DNA of 14,893 nt. Source: JBFWUW01 sp050247075 (lineage in GTDB: Bacteria; Planctomycetota; Planctomycetia; Pirellulales; JBFWUW01). A program made the position numbers and the translations under genes. The stretch lies in assembly GCA_050247075.1 (NCBI GenBank), contig JBFWUW010000114.1:1-14893 (forward strand), written 5' to 3'. Positions 1-6,500 of this stretch are shown in pieces. The notes under the pieces were generated by a model, which searched no databases, was not told where the DNA came from, and saw only the letters and a program-made list of their open reading frames with translations. Each line of letters starts with the position of its first letter. The first letter of the stretch is position 1.

Positions 1-925
1 TGAGGATCGAGCGGATCTGGTTCTGGATCGCATACACCGACGGCAGCGGCAAGACGCTATTGGCAAAGATCGCGGCGTACAGCTCGCCGTTGTAGGTGCT
101 GGCGGTGGTGCGCAGGTTCACGCCCATCGTGACCACGCGGCTGGCGTTGCCAGTGCCAAAGTTGCCGGTGGTCAGCGCGTTGGACGACGGGGCGCCGCCG
201 TTGACGCTCATGGCCACATTGGTGCCGTCGCAGCGGATCCAGGCAAAGAACGTCTGGTTGATCGTGACGGCCACGGTCGAATAGGTCACGTTGCAAATCG
301 TGCCGCCGCCGCCGGCGCCGCCGATGAGCGTGAACACCATCTGCCGCGACGAGTTGAAGATCACGTTGAAGCCGTTTTCCGAGCTCTGGTCGGCCGTGTA
401 GAACACGAAGCCGTAGGGATCGGGCAGGGCCAGCAGGGTGCCGGCGAAAATGAGCGTGAACGTGCCGGCGTTGTGGGCCGCGTTGAGCGTGGTGGTGCTC
501 GAGCCCACGTCCAGCCGGCAGGGCGCGCCGCCCCCTTCGCCGCCGCGAAAGTACAGCGCGTCGCGGCCGGCGCAGGAGTTCTTAATCAGCGCGGGGCGCG
601 TGTAGTTGGCCGGCGACGTGGCGGTCAGGCCGCTGGCGCCGGGCGAGCTCCAGGTCTGCACACTCGTGGCCGACGGATAGGCCGAGTTGTTCGAGCCGTT
701 GCCGTCGATGTCCCACGACTGGAAGGCCAGCACGATGTTGGCGTCGTTCGGCAGCGCCATGCGCTGCTGCAGGTTCGACGGCACGAACATCGAGCCGTTG
801 TGGTGGTAGGGCACGCCGCCATAGCTCGCGCGCTGGCCCGCGACGCCGGGAATCTGCGGCGCGACCATGGGATCGCTGGCCAGCTGCACGACGGAGCCAA
901 TGGCTGGAAAGGCGCTCGAACCCAT
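1..925 (-). CDS. LamG/concanavalin-like virion or adhesin protein, C-terminus beyond window edge
   Basis: An open frame of 308 codons runs from the ATG at 925 to the left edge with no stop, so the C-terminus is missing. The start follows the previous stop (945) by 19 bases with an AAGG about 11 bases upstream. The protein is rich in Gly, Ser, Asn and Thr. Residues about 150-305 show alternating beta strands of the concanavalin A/LamG type: TFTLIFAG, GFVFYTAD, GFNVIF, RQMVFTLIGG, a strand with FFAWIRCDG, VAMSVNG, RVVTMGVN, and a final NGELYAAIFANSVLP followed by a helix. Such jelly-roll domains commonly sit in phage tail or capsid-decoration proteins that touch cell-surface glycans. No enzymatic residues are recognisable. 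Codon use is extremely GC-rich at third positions. I am confident of the frame and fairly confident of the fold; the virion role is inferred. Confidence 0.82.
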   Translation of the reverse strand, partial: MGSSAFPAIGSVVQLASDPMVAPQIPGVAGQRASYGGVPYHHNGSMFVPSNLQQRMALPNDANIVLAFQSWDIDGNGSNNSAYPSATSVQTWSSPGASGLTATSPANYTRPALIKNSCAGRDALYFRGGEGGGAPCRLDVGSSTTTLNAAHNAGTFTLIFAGTLLALPDPYGFVFYTADQSSENGFNVIFNSSRQMVFTLIGGAGGGGTICNVTYSTVAVTINQTFFAWIRCDGTNVAMSVNGGAPSSNALTTGNFGTGNASRVVTMGVNLRTTASTYNGELYAAIFANSVLPLPSVYAIQNQIRSIL

Positions 926-944
926 TTACGCTTTTACCTTCGGG

Positions 945-1274
945 TTATTGTTGCTTGTCGATCTGCCGCACAAGGTCTTGCGTGGCCTTGGTGTTTTCAT
1001 TGAGGGCGCTTTCGAGTTTTTCCAGCGTGGTGTTGGCTCTCGTGGCGGTGGTCTCACGCTCCTCGCGGTGCGACTTCTCGATGGTTTCGTAGCCCTGCTG
1101 CACCTGGCGTTGCAAATTGGGGATGCCTTCTGTAACCGCGAACTTCCCGACCCAGGCCACCATCGCCAAGATGACCAACAGAATGACGGTGGGCACGCCC
1201 TGTTTGAGCGCCCACTCGGCCGCCAACGATTTCCAGGTGCGACCGCTGCCGTCGGCTGGTGTGTCTGTTGCCAC
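945..1274 (-). CDS. Small membrane protein with one helix and a coiled-coil tail
   Basis: 109 residues. The chosen GTG at 1274 lies 6 bases after a strong SD (GGGAGG); another in-frame GTG at 1280 sits directly against the SD and is less likely, and the long upstream extension of the frame only shadows the next gene. Residues 27-47 (GVPTVILLVILAMVAWVGKFA) form a single transmembrane segment. Residues about 52-109 are highly charged and predicted helical (QQGYETIEKSHREERETT and onward), a likely coiled coil. One N-terminal helix with a charged helical tail is an arrangement seen in some phage holin-like or spanin-like proteins, but no family signature is visible. It lies between a small unknown gene and the LamG-like gene. 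Function is unproven. Confidence 0.78.
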   Translation of the reverse strand: MATDTPADGSGRTWKSLAAEWALKQGVPTVILLVILAMVAWVGKFAVTEGIPNLQRQVQQGYETIEKSHREERETTATRANTTLEKLESALNENTKATQDLVRQIDKQQ

Positions 1275-1285
1275 GCTCACCCTCC

Positions 1286-1615
1286 CTAGTCCTGTAGTCC
1301 CACGGCCTTGAGAATCTTGTCGCGGAGCACAGTGCCATTGCGGTTGTCGATCGCGCACACGAGGTAGTACGAAACGCTCGCCAGGCCCTGTCGCTCCGCG
1401 CTCTCGTGCGGGCGGTTGTATTGCACGATCTGCACGCCCGCGTTGTATTCCATCGCCGTGATCGGACAGAGGTCCGGCCCCTTGTGGCCGCGCACGCGTG
1501 CACGAATGCCGCCGTACTGATCGACGCGCCACGTAAATCGGCCGGCAATCGCCGCCAGCTCCCTCAGGAACGCGTCGATACGGGTGTCCTTCGCTTCGTC
1601 GGTGGCCACGGTCAT
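1286..1615 (-). CDS. Small hypothetical protein
   Basis: 109 residues. The ATG at 1615 overlaps the stop of the upstream gene (1612-1614) as ATGA, which indicates translational coupling and decides the start over the much longer frame reaching 1957. The protein starts with a charged helix (DTRIDAFLRELAAIAGRFTW), followed by a compact segment with IRARVRGHKGPDLCPITAMEY and a mixed alpha/beta C-terminus ending VLRDKILKAVGLQD. Short phage proteins with an 'R...CPITA' stretch are common, but I do not know a named family. There is no membrane segment or signal peptide. It is co-directional with all neighbours and probably part of the same long transcript. Confidence 0.75.
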   Translation of the reverse strand: MTVATDEAKDTRIDAFLRELAAIAGRFTWRVDQYGGIRARVRGHKGPDLCPITAMEYNAGVQIVQYNRPHESAERQGLASVSYYLVCAIDNRNGTVLRDKILKAVGLQD

Positions 1616-1827
1616 TGCAGCTTTGGTGCCTCGGTGCGTCGGATCGTGATTTCGTAGTACGGCGCGGGGTCGTACAGCGGGCTGTCGATCGTGCCCTGAA
1701 ACTTCAGCCGGATAAGGTCGTTGATCGCCGCCATCTGCACTCCCATGAACGCCAGGCTTGGGAATCTCCCTTTCACGGTCAGTTGGCCGAACTGCATTCC
1801 ATCGTCTTCGACCACGGGCTGGTGCAT
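1612..1827 (-). CDS. Small hypothetical protein
   Basis: 71 residues from the ATG at 1827, preceded by a GAGGG SD about 8 bases upstream. The same frame extends to an ATG at 1911, but that extension would translate a 52-base GC-rich inverted repeat (1857-1908) into low-complexity Arg/Pro-rich sequence and has no SD, so the shorter start is preferred. The visible protein has a beta-rich look (QLTVKGRFPSLAF, YYEITIRRTEAP) with a central helix (MAAINDLIRLKF). It ends in an ATGA overlap with the downstream gene. I do not recognise a family. Confidence 0.65.
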   Translation of the reverse strand: MHQPVVEDDGMQFGQLTVKGRFPSLAFMGVQMAAINDLIRLKFQGTIDSPLYDPAPYYEITIRRTEAPKLQ

Positions 1828-1856
1828 CGCGCCGCCCTCGGTTTGTTTTAGGTTGC

Positions 1857-1908
1857 CCTCGCGCGCCGTGCGGGTAGGTAACGCACGGACACGCGAGGGC
1901 GCGCGAGG
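1857..1908. other. Long GC-rich inverted repeat between genes
   Basis: An 11-base perfect inverted repeat (CCTCGCGCGCC at 1857-1867, GGCGCGCGAGG at 1898-1908) encloses a second one (CCGTGCG at 1866-1872, CGCACGG at 1882-1888), so two alternative hairpins share bases. It lies in the 89-base gap after the stop at 1917. There is no T-run on either side, so it is not a standard intrinsic terminator. It could be a processing site, an attenuator or a rho-assisted stop. Confidence 0.55.
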
Positions 1909-1916
1909 CATGGTCG

Positions 1917-2153
1917 CTACGTGTTCGGGTCGTCGTCCGCCAGGTTCCCCAGCGCATCGATAACCGCTTGCTTCTTTGCTTCCAGGTCCGCTTTGGCCGA
2001 AGCCACGTTGGCGTCTGCTGTGTCCTTGCTGACCTGTGCGCCGCTCAAAGCGCTACTCGCATCCGATTGGGCCACGAGTGCCGCTTCCTTCACGTCCACG
2101 GACGCAAAGTAGGCATCGACGGCCGCTTGTAGTGTTTCCTTGGTCGTTGGCAT
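1917..2153 (-). CDS. Small alanine-rich helical protein
   Basis: 78 residues, with the ATG at 2153 preceded by GGGAGA at good distance. Almost the whole protein is alanine-, lysine- and aspartate-rich helix (QAAVDAYFASVDVKEAALVA, SAKADLEAKKQAVIDALGNL), consistent with a small coiled coil. It has no Cys, no membrane segment and no signal peptide. It sits just before the inverted repeat at 1857-1908 and just after a candidate microprotein. No family is recognised; a structural or scaffold-like role is possible but not shown. Confidence 0.75.
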   Translation of the reverse strand: MPTTKETLQAAVDAYFASVDVKEAALVAQSDASSALSGAQVSKDTADANVASAKADLEAKKQAVIDALGNLADDDPNT

Positions 2154-2166
2154 ATCGTTCTCCCGG

Positions 2167-2247
2167 TTAGGCTTCCTGTTTCAAACCCCGGCGCCCAGTC
2201 TTGCGACCGGAACGCCGAGGCCCCGTCAAGCCGGCGAAGGCTTGCAC
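2167..2247 (-). CDS. Candidate basic microprotein (26 residues)
   Basis: The gap between 2154 and 2263 contains a GTG-started frame of 26 codons plus TAA. A very strong SD (AGGAGGAG, in 2255-2265) lies 7 bases upstream of the GTG at 2247, and no other gene would use that SD. The product is short and strongly basic (LTGPRRSGRKTGRRGLKQEA), which would suit nucleic-acid or membrane binding. The SD overlaps the stop region of the upstream gene (TAG at 2264-2266), as is usual for coupled genes here. Evidence is only the SD, spacing and position; short length means the frame could be chance. Confidence 0.4.
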   Translation of the reverse strand: MQAFAGLTGPRRSGRKTGRRGLKQEA

Positions 2248-2263
2248 GCGATGGCTCCTCCTT

Positions 2264-2563
2264 CTAGTTTTGTCCCGCTGGTTGTAGTGCCGCTGACCGT
2301 CGTGCCTGGCGGGCCGCGGCTTGTTTCGCTTCACTCCATTCAATCGCACCGGCCAAGAGCATGAACGCCTTGGAAATCTCTTGGGAGTTGTTGTATCCCG
2401 CCGGCAATAAGTCGCAGGCCACGGCCAGGAATCCCTGAATCGCTCGCGGGTCCGCCTTGCGCTTCGTGAGCAGCCAGGAATCAATGACCGTGGCGTAAAT
2501 CTTGTCCCATTCCTCTTTGGTCGGGTTCTTTGGTTCGGTGACTACGGTTGGTTCGTCGGCCAT
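2264..2563 (-). CDS. Small hypothetical helical protein
   Basis: 99 residues. The ATG at 2563 follows a strong GGAGGG SD and lies 2 bases from the stop of the upstream gene at 2566. After an acidic, disordered start (MADEPTVVTEPKNPTKEEW) come helices such as WDKIYATVIDSWLLTKRK and ISKAFMLLAGAIEWSEAKQA, ending in a basic tail. The opening MADEPT also begins the gene at 3212-3430, which may be chance or shared ancestry of leader regions. No membrane segment of convincing length and no known family signature. Confidence 0.75.
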   Translation of the reverse strand: MADEPTVVTEPKNPTKEEWDKIYATVIDSWLLTKRKADPRAIQGFLAVACDLLPAGYNNSQEISKAFMLLAGAIEWSEAKQAAARQARRSAALQPAGQN

Positions 2564-2565
2564 GA

Positions 2566-2808
2566 CTACCGGCCCTCCAAAACAGAGTCGGGGATGCCAA
2601 CGTCGCTGGGGCCATAAAGCGGTTTCGTAAGCTCTTCGGCGAAGTGCAGCATCGAGTTGTGCAACGCGGCTTGGTGGGCATCGAGGCCATGCTGAAGCGT
2701 TTGTGCAGCCGCCTCCATGCTACTTAACAGCAGCGATTCAACAGCGGCCTTGCCTTCCGCGGAAAGCGGCTTACCTAGAATCTCTTCGATTTCAGGAATC
2801 AGGGGCAT
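2566..2808 (-). CDS. Small helical protein, possible member of a local paralogue family
   Basis: 80 residues, with a strong SD (AAGGAGAA) before the ATG at 2808. The protein is helical throughout. A central segment around residues 31-57 (MEAAAQTLQHGLDAHQAALH and on) resembles the segment MSRAQQTLTHAIGIAAHQNA of the gene at 3212-3430: both share a Met, QTL, His, AHQ and a following Met, with a small gap. This suggests distant paralogy by eye but is weaker than the 3212/3672 pair. No signal peptide, membrane segment or named domain is visible. Confidence 0.75.
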   Translation of the reverse strand: MPLIPEIEEILGKPLSAEGKAAVESLLLSSMEAAAQTLQHGLDAHQAALHNSMLHFAEELTKPLYGPSDVGIPDSVLEGR

Positions 2809-2838
2809 TTGTTTCTCCTTCGCCGGATGTGACGGGGG

Positions 2839-3207
2839 TTACTGCGTCTTGCGTCGGGGCACGTCGATCAATTCGCCTTTCGCGTTGTAGAACAGAACTT
2901 CGTATTCGCTGTCGGCCGGGCTCACAGCGGCTGGCGCAGTTGGAGGCTGGGGCGCTGGGTCGCCCTTCAGCAGCATGGCAGCCGCCAGAACCAAACCTGG
3001 CAATCCAGATATGGCACCGATGCCCACTGCCCCTAACGTGCCGATGCCCGTATTGGTTTTGGTGATGTTCATATCCTCGGGCGGCACGGTGTCGGTCGCC
3101 TTATAGGCGTTTTCCTTCATAAAATCCTCGCGCCAGTCCCTTGCCTTCTGGTAGTGGCCGTAGAGGTACTTGGTATCTACCTCCTGCTTAGCTGTGGTGG
3201 TGGCCAT
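2839..3207 (-). CDS. Small membrane protein with Gly-rich hydrophobic segment
   Basis: 122 residues from the ATG at 3207, 4 bases after the upstream stop; a GGAGGG lies about 12 bases upstream, slightly far. Residues 1-50 are polar and charged. Residues about 55-81 (IGTLGAVGIGAISGLPGLVL continuing AAAMLLKG) form one Gly-rich hydrophobic segment, followed by a Pro/Ala linker and a short beta-like C-terminus (EYEVLFYNAKGELIDVPRRK). One Gly-rich helix could oligomerise in the membrane. A holin-like or virion internal protein is possible; neither is shown by the sequence. Confidence 0.75.
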   Translation of the reverse strand: MATTTAKQEVDTKYLYGHYQKARDWREDFMKENAYKATDTVPPEDMNITKTNTGIGTLGAVGIGAISGLPGLVLAAAMLLKGDPAPQPPTAPAAVSPADSEYEVLFYNAKGELIDVPRRKTQ

Positions 3208-3211
3208 GTCG

Positions 3212-3430
3212 TCAGTCGCCCTCCGGTTCTGCCGCCGGCTCTTCCGCCGGCGTGCCCACGCCGAAGTCGCGCATCATCTGCCGGCGATCGGCGTTCTGGT
3301 GCGCGGCGATGCCGATGGCGTGCGTCAAGGTTTGCTGGGCTCGTGACATGATGGCCGTAAAGTCCACGTCGCCGGGTGTGTCGGCTGCCAGGCCTTCAGG
3401 CACGGAGCCGGTAGTCGGTTCGTCTGCCAT
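3212..3430 (-). CDS. Small acidic helical protein, paralogue of the gene at 3672-3917
   Basis: 72 residues, ATG at 3430 with AGGAG 10 bases upstream. Residues about 17-57 (starting DTPGDVDF, then SRAQQTLTHAIG, then a helix with NADRRQMMRDF) align without gaps to the gene at 3672-3917 (DTPVDVNF, CRSQALTVDALG, NDDLRQKIAD): about 15 of 40 positions are identical by my count. The ends are acidic and Pro-rich and look disordered. The short helical core with repeated copies side by side loosely recalls RebB-type (R-body) proteins, but I cannot establish that. Confidence 0.78.
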   Translation of the reverse strand: MADEPTTGSVPEGLAADTPGDVDFTAIMSRAQQTLTHAIGIAAHQNADRRQMMRDFGVGTPAEEPAAEPEGD

Positions 3431-3443
3431 TCGCCGGGTGCTC

Positions 3444-3632
3444 CTAGATTTGGTTCAGCAACTCGTTGTGCTCGACTTCGCGGGCGAGCGAGTCTTTCAC
3501 GAACTGCTCGTTCATCGAGGCTACGTCCAGGGCTTGAAGCACGGCGAGGCGTCGCAAGTCGTCTTGCGTCACGTCCTCGCCGGCCTCAAGGCGCTGTTTC
3601 AACGGCGTGAGCCGGTCGGGAATCTCAATCAT
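3444..3632 (-). CDS. Small helical protein between two paralogues
   Basis: 62 residues, ATG at 3632 with AGGAA about 11 bases upstream. It is charged and fully helical (PLKQRLEAGEDVTQDDLRRL, then LQALDVASMNEQFVKDSLA). The stretch QALDVASMNEQF weakly resembles QALTVDALGKHF of the neighbour at 3672-3917, so it may be a third, diverged member of the same family; the similarity is short and could be chance. No membrane segment or signal. It lies between the two clearer paralogues in the same direction. Confidence 0.72.
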   Translation of the reverse strand: MIEIPDRLTPLKQRLEAGEDVTQDDLRRLAVLQALDVASMNEQFVKDSLAREVEHNELLNQI

Positions 3633-3671
3633 GGTGACGGGGTTCCTATGGCTGAGGTCCGGTCAGCTCGC

Positions 3672-3917
3672 CTAGGCCAGCTTGGCGAACTTCGAGTCCG
3701 CGATCTTCTGGCGCAGATCGTCGTTGCTCGAAAAGTGCTTGCCCAGGGCGTCGACAGTCAACGCCTGCGAGCGGCACACCACCGAGTTGAAGTTCACGTC
3801 GACCGGCGTGTCATTGGCAGCCATGTGCTGCGCCTGGCGCGTCTCGTCGGCGTTGGCTCCCGGCCCGTAGGGGCTGAAGCGGTTGGAATCTTCCTGTTCG
3901 GACGATTCGGTTGCCAT
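3672..3917 (-). CDS. Small helical protein, paralogue of the gene at 3212-3430
   Basis: 81 residues. The ATG at 3917 has AGGAG 7 bases upstream and overlaps the stop of the serine protease gene by one base (TAATG), which fixes the start against a longer frame to 4025. The N-terminal 35 residues are polar and likely disordered (ESSEQEDSNRFSPYGPG). Residues 36-76 carry the core shared with 3212-3430 (DTPVDVNF to RQKIAD). The direct coupling to the protease gene hints that the two products are made together; a substrate or partner role is conceivable but only inferred. Confidence 0.78.
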   Translation of the reverse strand: MATESSEQEDSNRFSPYGPGANADETRQAQHMAANDTPVDVNFNSVVCRSQALTVDALGKHFSSNDDLRQKIADSKFAKLA

Positions 3918-5092
3918 TACGTAGCTCCTGTTTTCCGTCGCCGGATGTCGTAACTGGCAGGCCCGGAAGGCGACGATTGAACCGGGGCCGGCTTTTGGGG
4001 TTCCACGGTGGACGGTTTGGCGCACTTACACTTCGCCAGTTTGATGGCGGCTTCGAGCGCCTTGATTTGTTCCGAGCAGTCAGGCACGGGGCGACTGGCA
4101 AGCACAGCGAGTTGCTTTTCCAGTTCACTGAGCCGCGTTTCGATTCCCGACAGGTCCATGGGCTTGCACTGGCAGCCAGGTTGCTTGCCGAGCTTGTTGA
4201 TGTAATCGACCGTGCCGTTGTAGCTGCGAATCAAGTCGTCTAGCCGTGGGTCGGTCTGGGCCTGCTGCGGTGCAACCGGCGCCATGTTCTGCGGCGCCAT
4301 CGGGGGACCGCCCGTGTAGCCGCCGCCACCAATGCCGCACGATCCGCCTTCGCAGTATTGAGTTTCCTTGAGACCGGCACGCGCTAGCTCTGTGTGGATC
4401 GACAGCAATCCTCCAGCCAAACCCATTCGGCCGTCGCTGGCCTGAATGACGCCGCATAAATAACCGCGACTAAACACGCCGCCACCACTGCGTCCCTGCT
4501 CCTGGGCTCCGACCATGCAAAAGTTACTGGGGCCAACAAAGCGGTTGACCGACTCAATAGCCGTTCGCAGGACCGTTGGCGCGCCGCTATGCCCACAGCC
4601 AGAGTTATCTACCGTATCCCCTACTTGCATCCGGGCATCGCGTGGAGCAACTGCAATGGGAGCAGCCTTGAAAGCACCTAGCTGCGCCTCAATCACCGCA
4701 ACGTCAGATTGGTAATTAATGGTGAGTGGCTTGGCGTTCAGCACTCCCGGAACTGGCGCGAACAGGTCAATCAATGGTGGCACGTTTGGCTCGTCGCGGA
4801 ATACGTGCGCGCAGGTCACGATGATTGCCTTGCCGTCCGCGGCAGATACAACGGTGCCAGAGCCATGCGACTTACCCACACGGACCCCGACTGTACCCTG
4901 GGCAATATTGGAATGTCGTTCGGCGCGCGTCTGCCCGTGGGAAATTCCCACCAGACCGAGCCACAGAGCGGCGAGCAGCGGCGTGCGCTTATCCAGCCAG
5001 GTAGCGACCGCGAACGCCGCCACGCAAAAGGCGCAGCCGAATAACAGCAGCACGCCGATGTTCGGTTCCAGTGCAAGGTGGGCAATGCTCAT
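3917..5092 (-). CDS. Membrane-anchored trypsin-like serine protease with Cys-rich coiled-coil tail
   Basis: 391 residues. The ATG at 5092 overlaps the upstream stop (ATGA) and has GGAGG 6 bases upstream; a farther ATG at 5131 lacks this. Residues about 11-33 and 37-52 are hydrophobic (GVLLLFGCAFCVAAFAVATW; LLAALWLGLVGI), giving one or two membrane helices. The chymotrypsin-fold protease follows: GSGTVV, TCAHVF with His96, SDVAVIEA with Asp130, and GRSGGGVF with Ser202, so the triad is complete and the enzyme is probably active. Beyond residue 247 come CEGGSCG, a Gly/Pro/Gln linker, a helical coil (ETRLSELEKQLAVLA) and Cys motifs CQC and CKC. These tail cysteines resemble those of the next gene upstream. 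It most likely acts at or outside the membrane, cleaving wall, host or virion proteins; the substrate is unknown. Confidence 0.9.
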   Translation of the reverse strand: MSIAHLALEPNIGVLLLFGCAFCVAAFAVATWLDKRTPLLAALWLGLVGISHGQTRAERHSNIAQGTVGVRVGKSHGSGTVVSAADGKAIIVTCAHVFRDEPNVPPLIDLFAPVPGVLNAKPLTINYQSDVAVIEAQLGAFKAAPIAVAPRDARMQVGDTVDNSGCGHSGAPTVLRTAIESVNRFVGPSNFCMVGAQEQGRSGGGVFSRGYLCGVIQASDGRMGLAGGLLSIHTELARAGLKETQYCEGGSCGIGGGGYTGGPPMAPQNMAPVAPQQAQTDPRLDDLIRSYNGTVDYINKLGKQPGCQCKPMDLSGIETRLSELEKQLAVLASRPVPDCSEQIKALEAAIKLAKCKCAKPSTVEPQKPAPVQSSPSGPASYDIRRRKTGAT

Positions 5093-5451
5093 CGAAGCCT
5101 CCGAAACACTGGCTCGCCAATGACGCGGCACTTGCCTTTACAAGTCGGACAGTAGTGCGGCTGGCTTCGGTGCGACCCGGGAGGCAGCTCGCTGCTTTGT
5201 GGTTTCACGGCGCGGCTCTGCGGCTTGTCCGCCTTTTGCGTACAGCACGACGCAGACGGCGTACACTCGCAGCACTTGCCGGCCTGGCACTTCTCCGAAC
5301 AGTGGCAGTCCTTGTGCGGAAGGCACTCGCATGCCTTATTGTCAAGCTCCCAAGCTTTAGGCGGTTGCGGCAGGCTGGCCACAAGCACCAACGCAATGAA
5401 CGCCAGCAGCAACGCGAAGCTCGATAGACCGACTGCGGTTCCGTTGTTCAC
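5089..5451 (-). CDS. Cys-rich membrane-anchored small protein
   Basis: 120 residues from the GTG at 5451, 8 bases after GGAG. Another in-frame GTG at 5460 makes a GTGA overlap with the upstream stop but sits against that SD, so the later start is preferred. Residues about 8-27 (GLSSFALLLAFIALVLVASL) form an N-terminal anchor or uncleaved signal. After a short Pro-rich stretch, residues 41-70 hold ten cysteines, in C-X-C, CC and spaced pairs (CEC, CHC, CCEC), and residues 101-108 hold CPTCKGKC. Thirteen of 120 residues are Cys. Such density implies metal clusters or disulfide bonds outside the cytoplasm. It is coupled to the serine protease gene (ATGA overlap), whose tail has similar CXC motifs. 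No family recognised. Confidence 0.8.
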   Translation of the reverse strand: MNNGTAVGLSSFALLLAFIALVLVASLPQPPKAWELDNKACECLPHKDCHCSEKCQAGKCCECTPSASCCTQKADKPQSRAVKPQSSELPPGSHRSQPHYCPTCKGKCRVIGEPVFRRLR

Positions 5452-5456
5452 GTTGG

Positions 5457-6215
5457 TCACTCCACGAGATCAATGGACCAGAAATCGTCCGCGTAGTTCG
5501 GGTTCGTAATGAACTCAAACGGCATATAGAAATACCCGCCGTCGCCCCAGTCTTCGGACCAGCTATTCATCACCGTGAAACGCTTCCGTCGCTCTTGATA
5601 GCCCACGGCCAGCACGGCATGGCCACCCAAGGCCCGCTCGTTGCGTTTGGGCATCGGCATGACTCCCGACTTTTCCACGGCCCGCGATTCAAACGATTCG
5701 TAGACCGTGAACCCGAAGACGAACGGGAAGCCGTCGGCCAACCGCGACTTGAGATTCTTGAGCGACGGCGAGATGCGCCGGTACTTGAGCGCCTGGTGGT
5801 CGCTGCCTTCGTTGTACGCCGCTTGCGATGGCTCGGCCGTAAACTTGCGCACTTCATAGGGCCAGGTACGATCCGATGCCGCGCCGGAACGGGCCACCGC
5901 CTTGATCGCGTTGCGCAGTTCGGCGCCGCTGTCGTAGTCCACCGTGCCCTCGATGACCCGCGTGTTGTAGTACACGTACAGCACGCTGACATCGAACGGA
6001 CTTTGACCTTGTGCCAGTCGCACGAACTCATAGGCGTTGCCCACAGCACAGGCCGTGCAACTGCCGAGTTCGCCTTGATCGAGGATACCGGGGCAGTCGG
6101 ATCGCAAGTCAACGATCGGCGGCAGCTTGCGCTTGATGCCGCGCGGCGCTGCGTAGAGCAGGTCGCGGGCGTCCGGCCGATCGGGCTTCCAGCCGTACTT
6201 GCGAGCAACAATCAT
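5457..6215 (-). CDS. Papain-family (C1A-like) cysteine protease
   Basis: 252 residues. The ATG at 6215 overlaps the upstream stop (ATGA) with GGGGGCG just before, which decides it over an ATG at 6278. The papain signature is complete: Gln47 and Cys53 in DQGELGSCTACA (oxyanion-hole Gln and nucleophile), His199 in GGHAVLAVGY, and Asn217 in VMNSWSEDWGDGGYFYMP. The N-terminal part (GWKPDRPDARD, then LPPIVDLRSDCP) matches the short lead of bacterial and viral papain-like enzymes that lack a long inhibitory propeptide. There is no clear signal peptide. Papain-type proteases in phages are uncommon, and here one is paired with a trypsin-like protease two genes away. Substrate unknown: virion maturation, lysis and host-protein cleavage are all possible. 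Confidence 0.92.
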   Translation of the reverse strand: MIVARKYGWKPDRPDARDLLYAAPRGIKRKLPPIVDLRSDCPGILDQGELGSCTACAVGNAYEFVRLAQGQSPFDVSVLYVYYNTRVIEGTVDYDSGAELRNAIKAVARSGAASDRTWPYEVRKFTAEPSQAAYNEGSDHQALKYRRISPSLKNLKSRLADGFPFVFGFTVYESFESRAVEKSGVMPMPKRNERALGGHAVLAVGYQERRKRFTVMNSWSEDWGDGGYFYMPFEFITNPNYADDFWSIDLVE

Positions 6216-6490
6216 CGTCGCCCCCAGTTCTGCATCGGTTGCGGGCCTGGCTGCTGGTAGCTCCGCGTTGTCGCCCACGGCAGGTAGCCGCGATGGAAAC
6301 TTTCACGAGCACCGTCGGCGTAGTTGGTCGCACGATCGAATCGCCAGGGCACGAGCCCGCGCCGCTGCCAGTTGCCGGCCACCGGAACGCCGGCGCAGCC
6401 AATCTGGTGTGGACGTGGCACGGGCTGCTGAGCGAACGCGGCAGTGAAGCTGGCAGCAACGAACACGAGACAGAGGGCAAAGGTTTTCAT
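6212..6490 (-). CDS. Small secreted protein with signal peptide
   Basis: 92 residues. A classic signal peptide spans residues 1-20 (Lys2, then hydrophobic FALCLVFVAASFTAAFA, ending AFA before QQ), so the mature protein of about 72 residues is probably exported. The mature part is Pro-, Gln-, Arg- and Trp-rich (PVPRPHQIG, GNWQRRGLVPWRF, RGYLPWATTRSYQQ) with one Cys. The SD before the ATG at 6490 is poor, so translation may depend on coupling with the gene ending at 6501. The stop overlaps the cysteine protease start, tying it to that enzyme. It could be a partner, inhibitor or chaperone of the protease; this is inference from order only. Confidence 0.75.
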   Translation of the reverse strand: MKTFALCLVFVAASFTAAFAQQPVPRPHQIGCAGVPVAGNWQRRGLVPWRFDRATNYADGARESFHRGYLPWATTRSYQQPGPQPMQNWGRR

Positions 6491-6500
6491 CGCTAGTGAG

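Noticed and set aside
473..1003. Long plus-strand frames opposite the LamG-like gene
   Set aside because: Arg/Ala/Val-rich shadows expected opposite a high-GC gene; no SD or protein-like features. The minus frame has a fold signature.
1286..1957. 223-codon version of the 1286-1615 gene
   Set aside because: The upstream part shadows two other genes and crosses the inverted repeat; the ATGA overlap at 1615 supports the short form.
2167..2484. Long frame upstream of the candidate microprotein
   Set aside because: Its first two thirds shadow the 2264-2563 gene and are Arg/Pro-rich; only the last 26 codons after the SD are plausible.
5457..6215. NlpC/P60-type peptidoglycan hydrolase instead of papain-type protease
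   Set aside because: The GSC..A, GGHAV..VGY and NSW...WG..GY motifs with the preceding Gln match C1A papain enzymes, not NlpC/P60.
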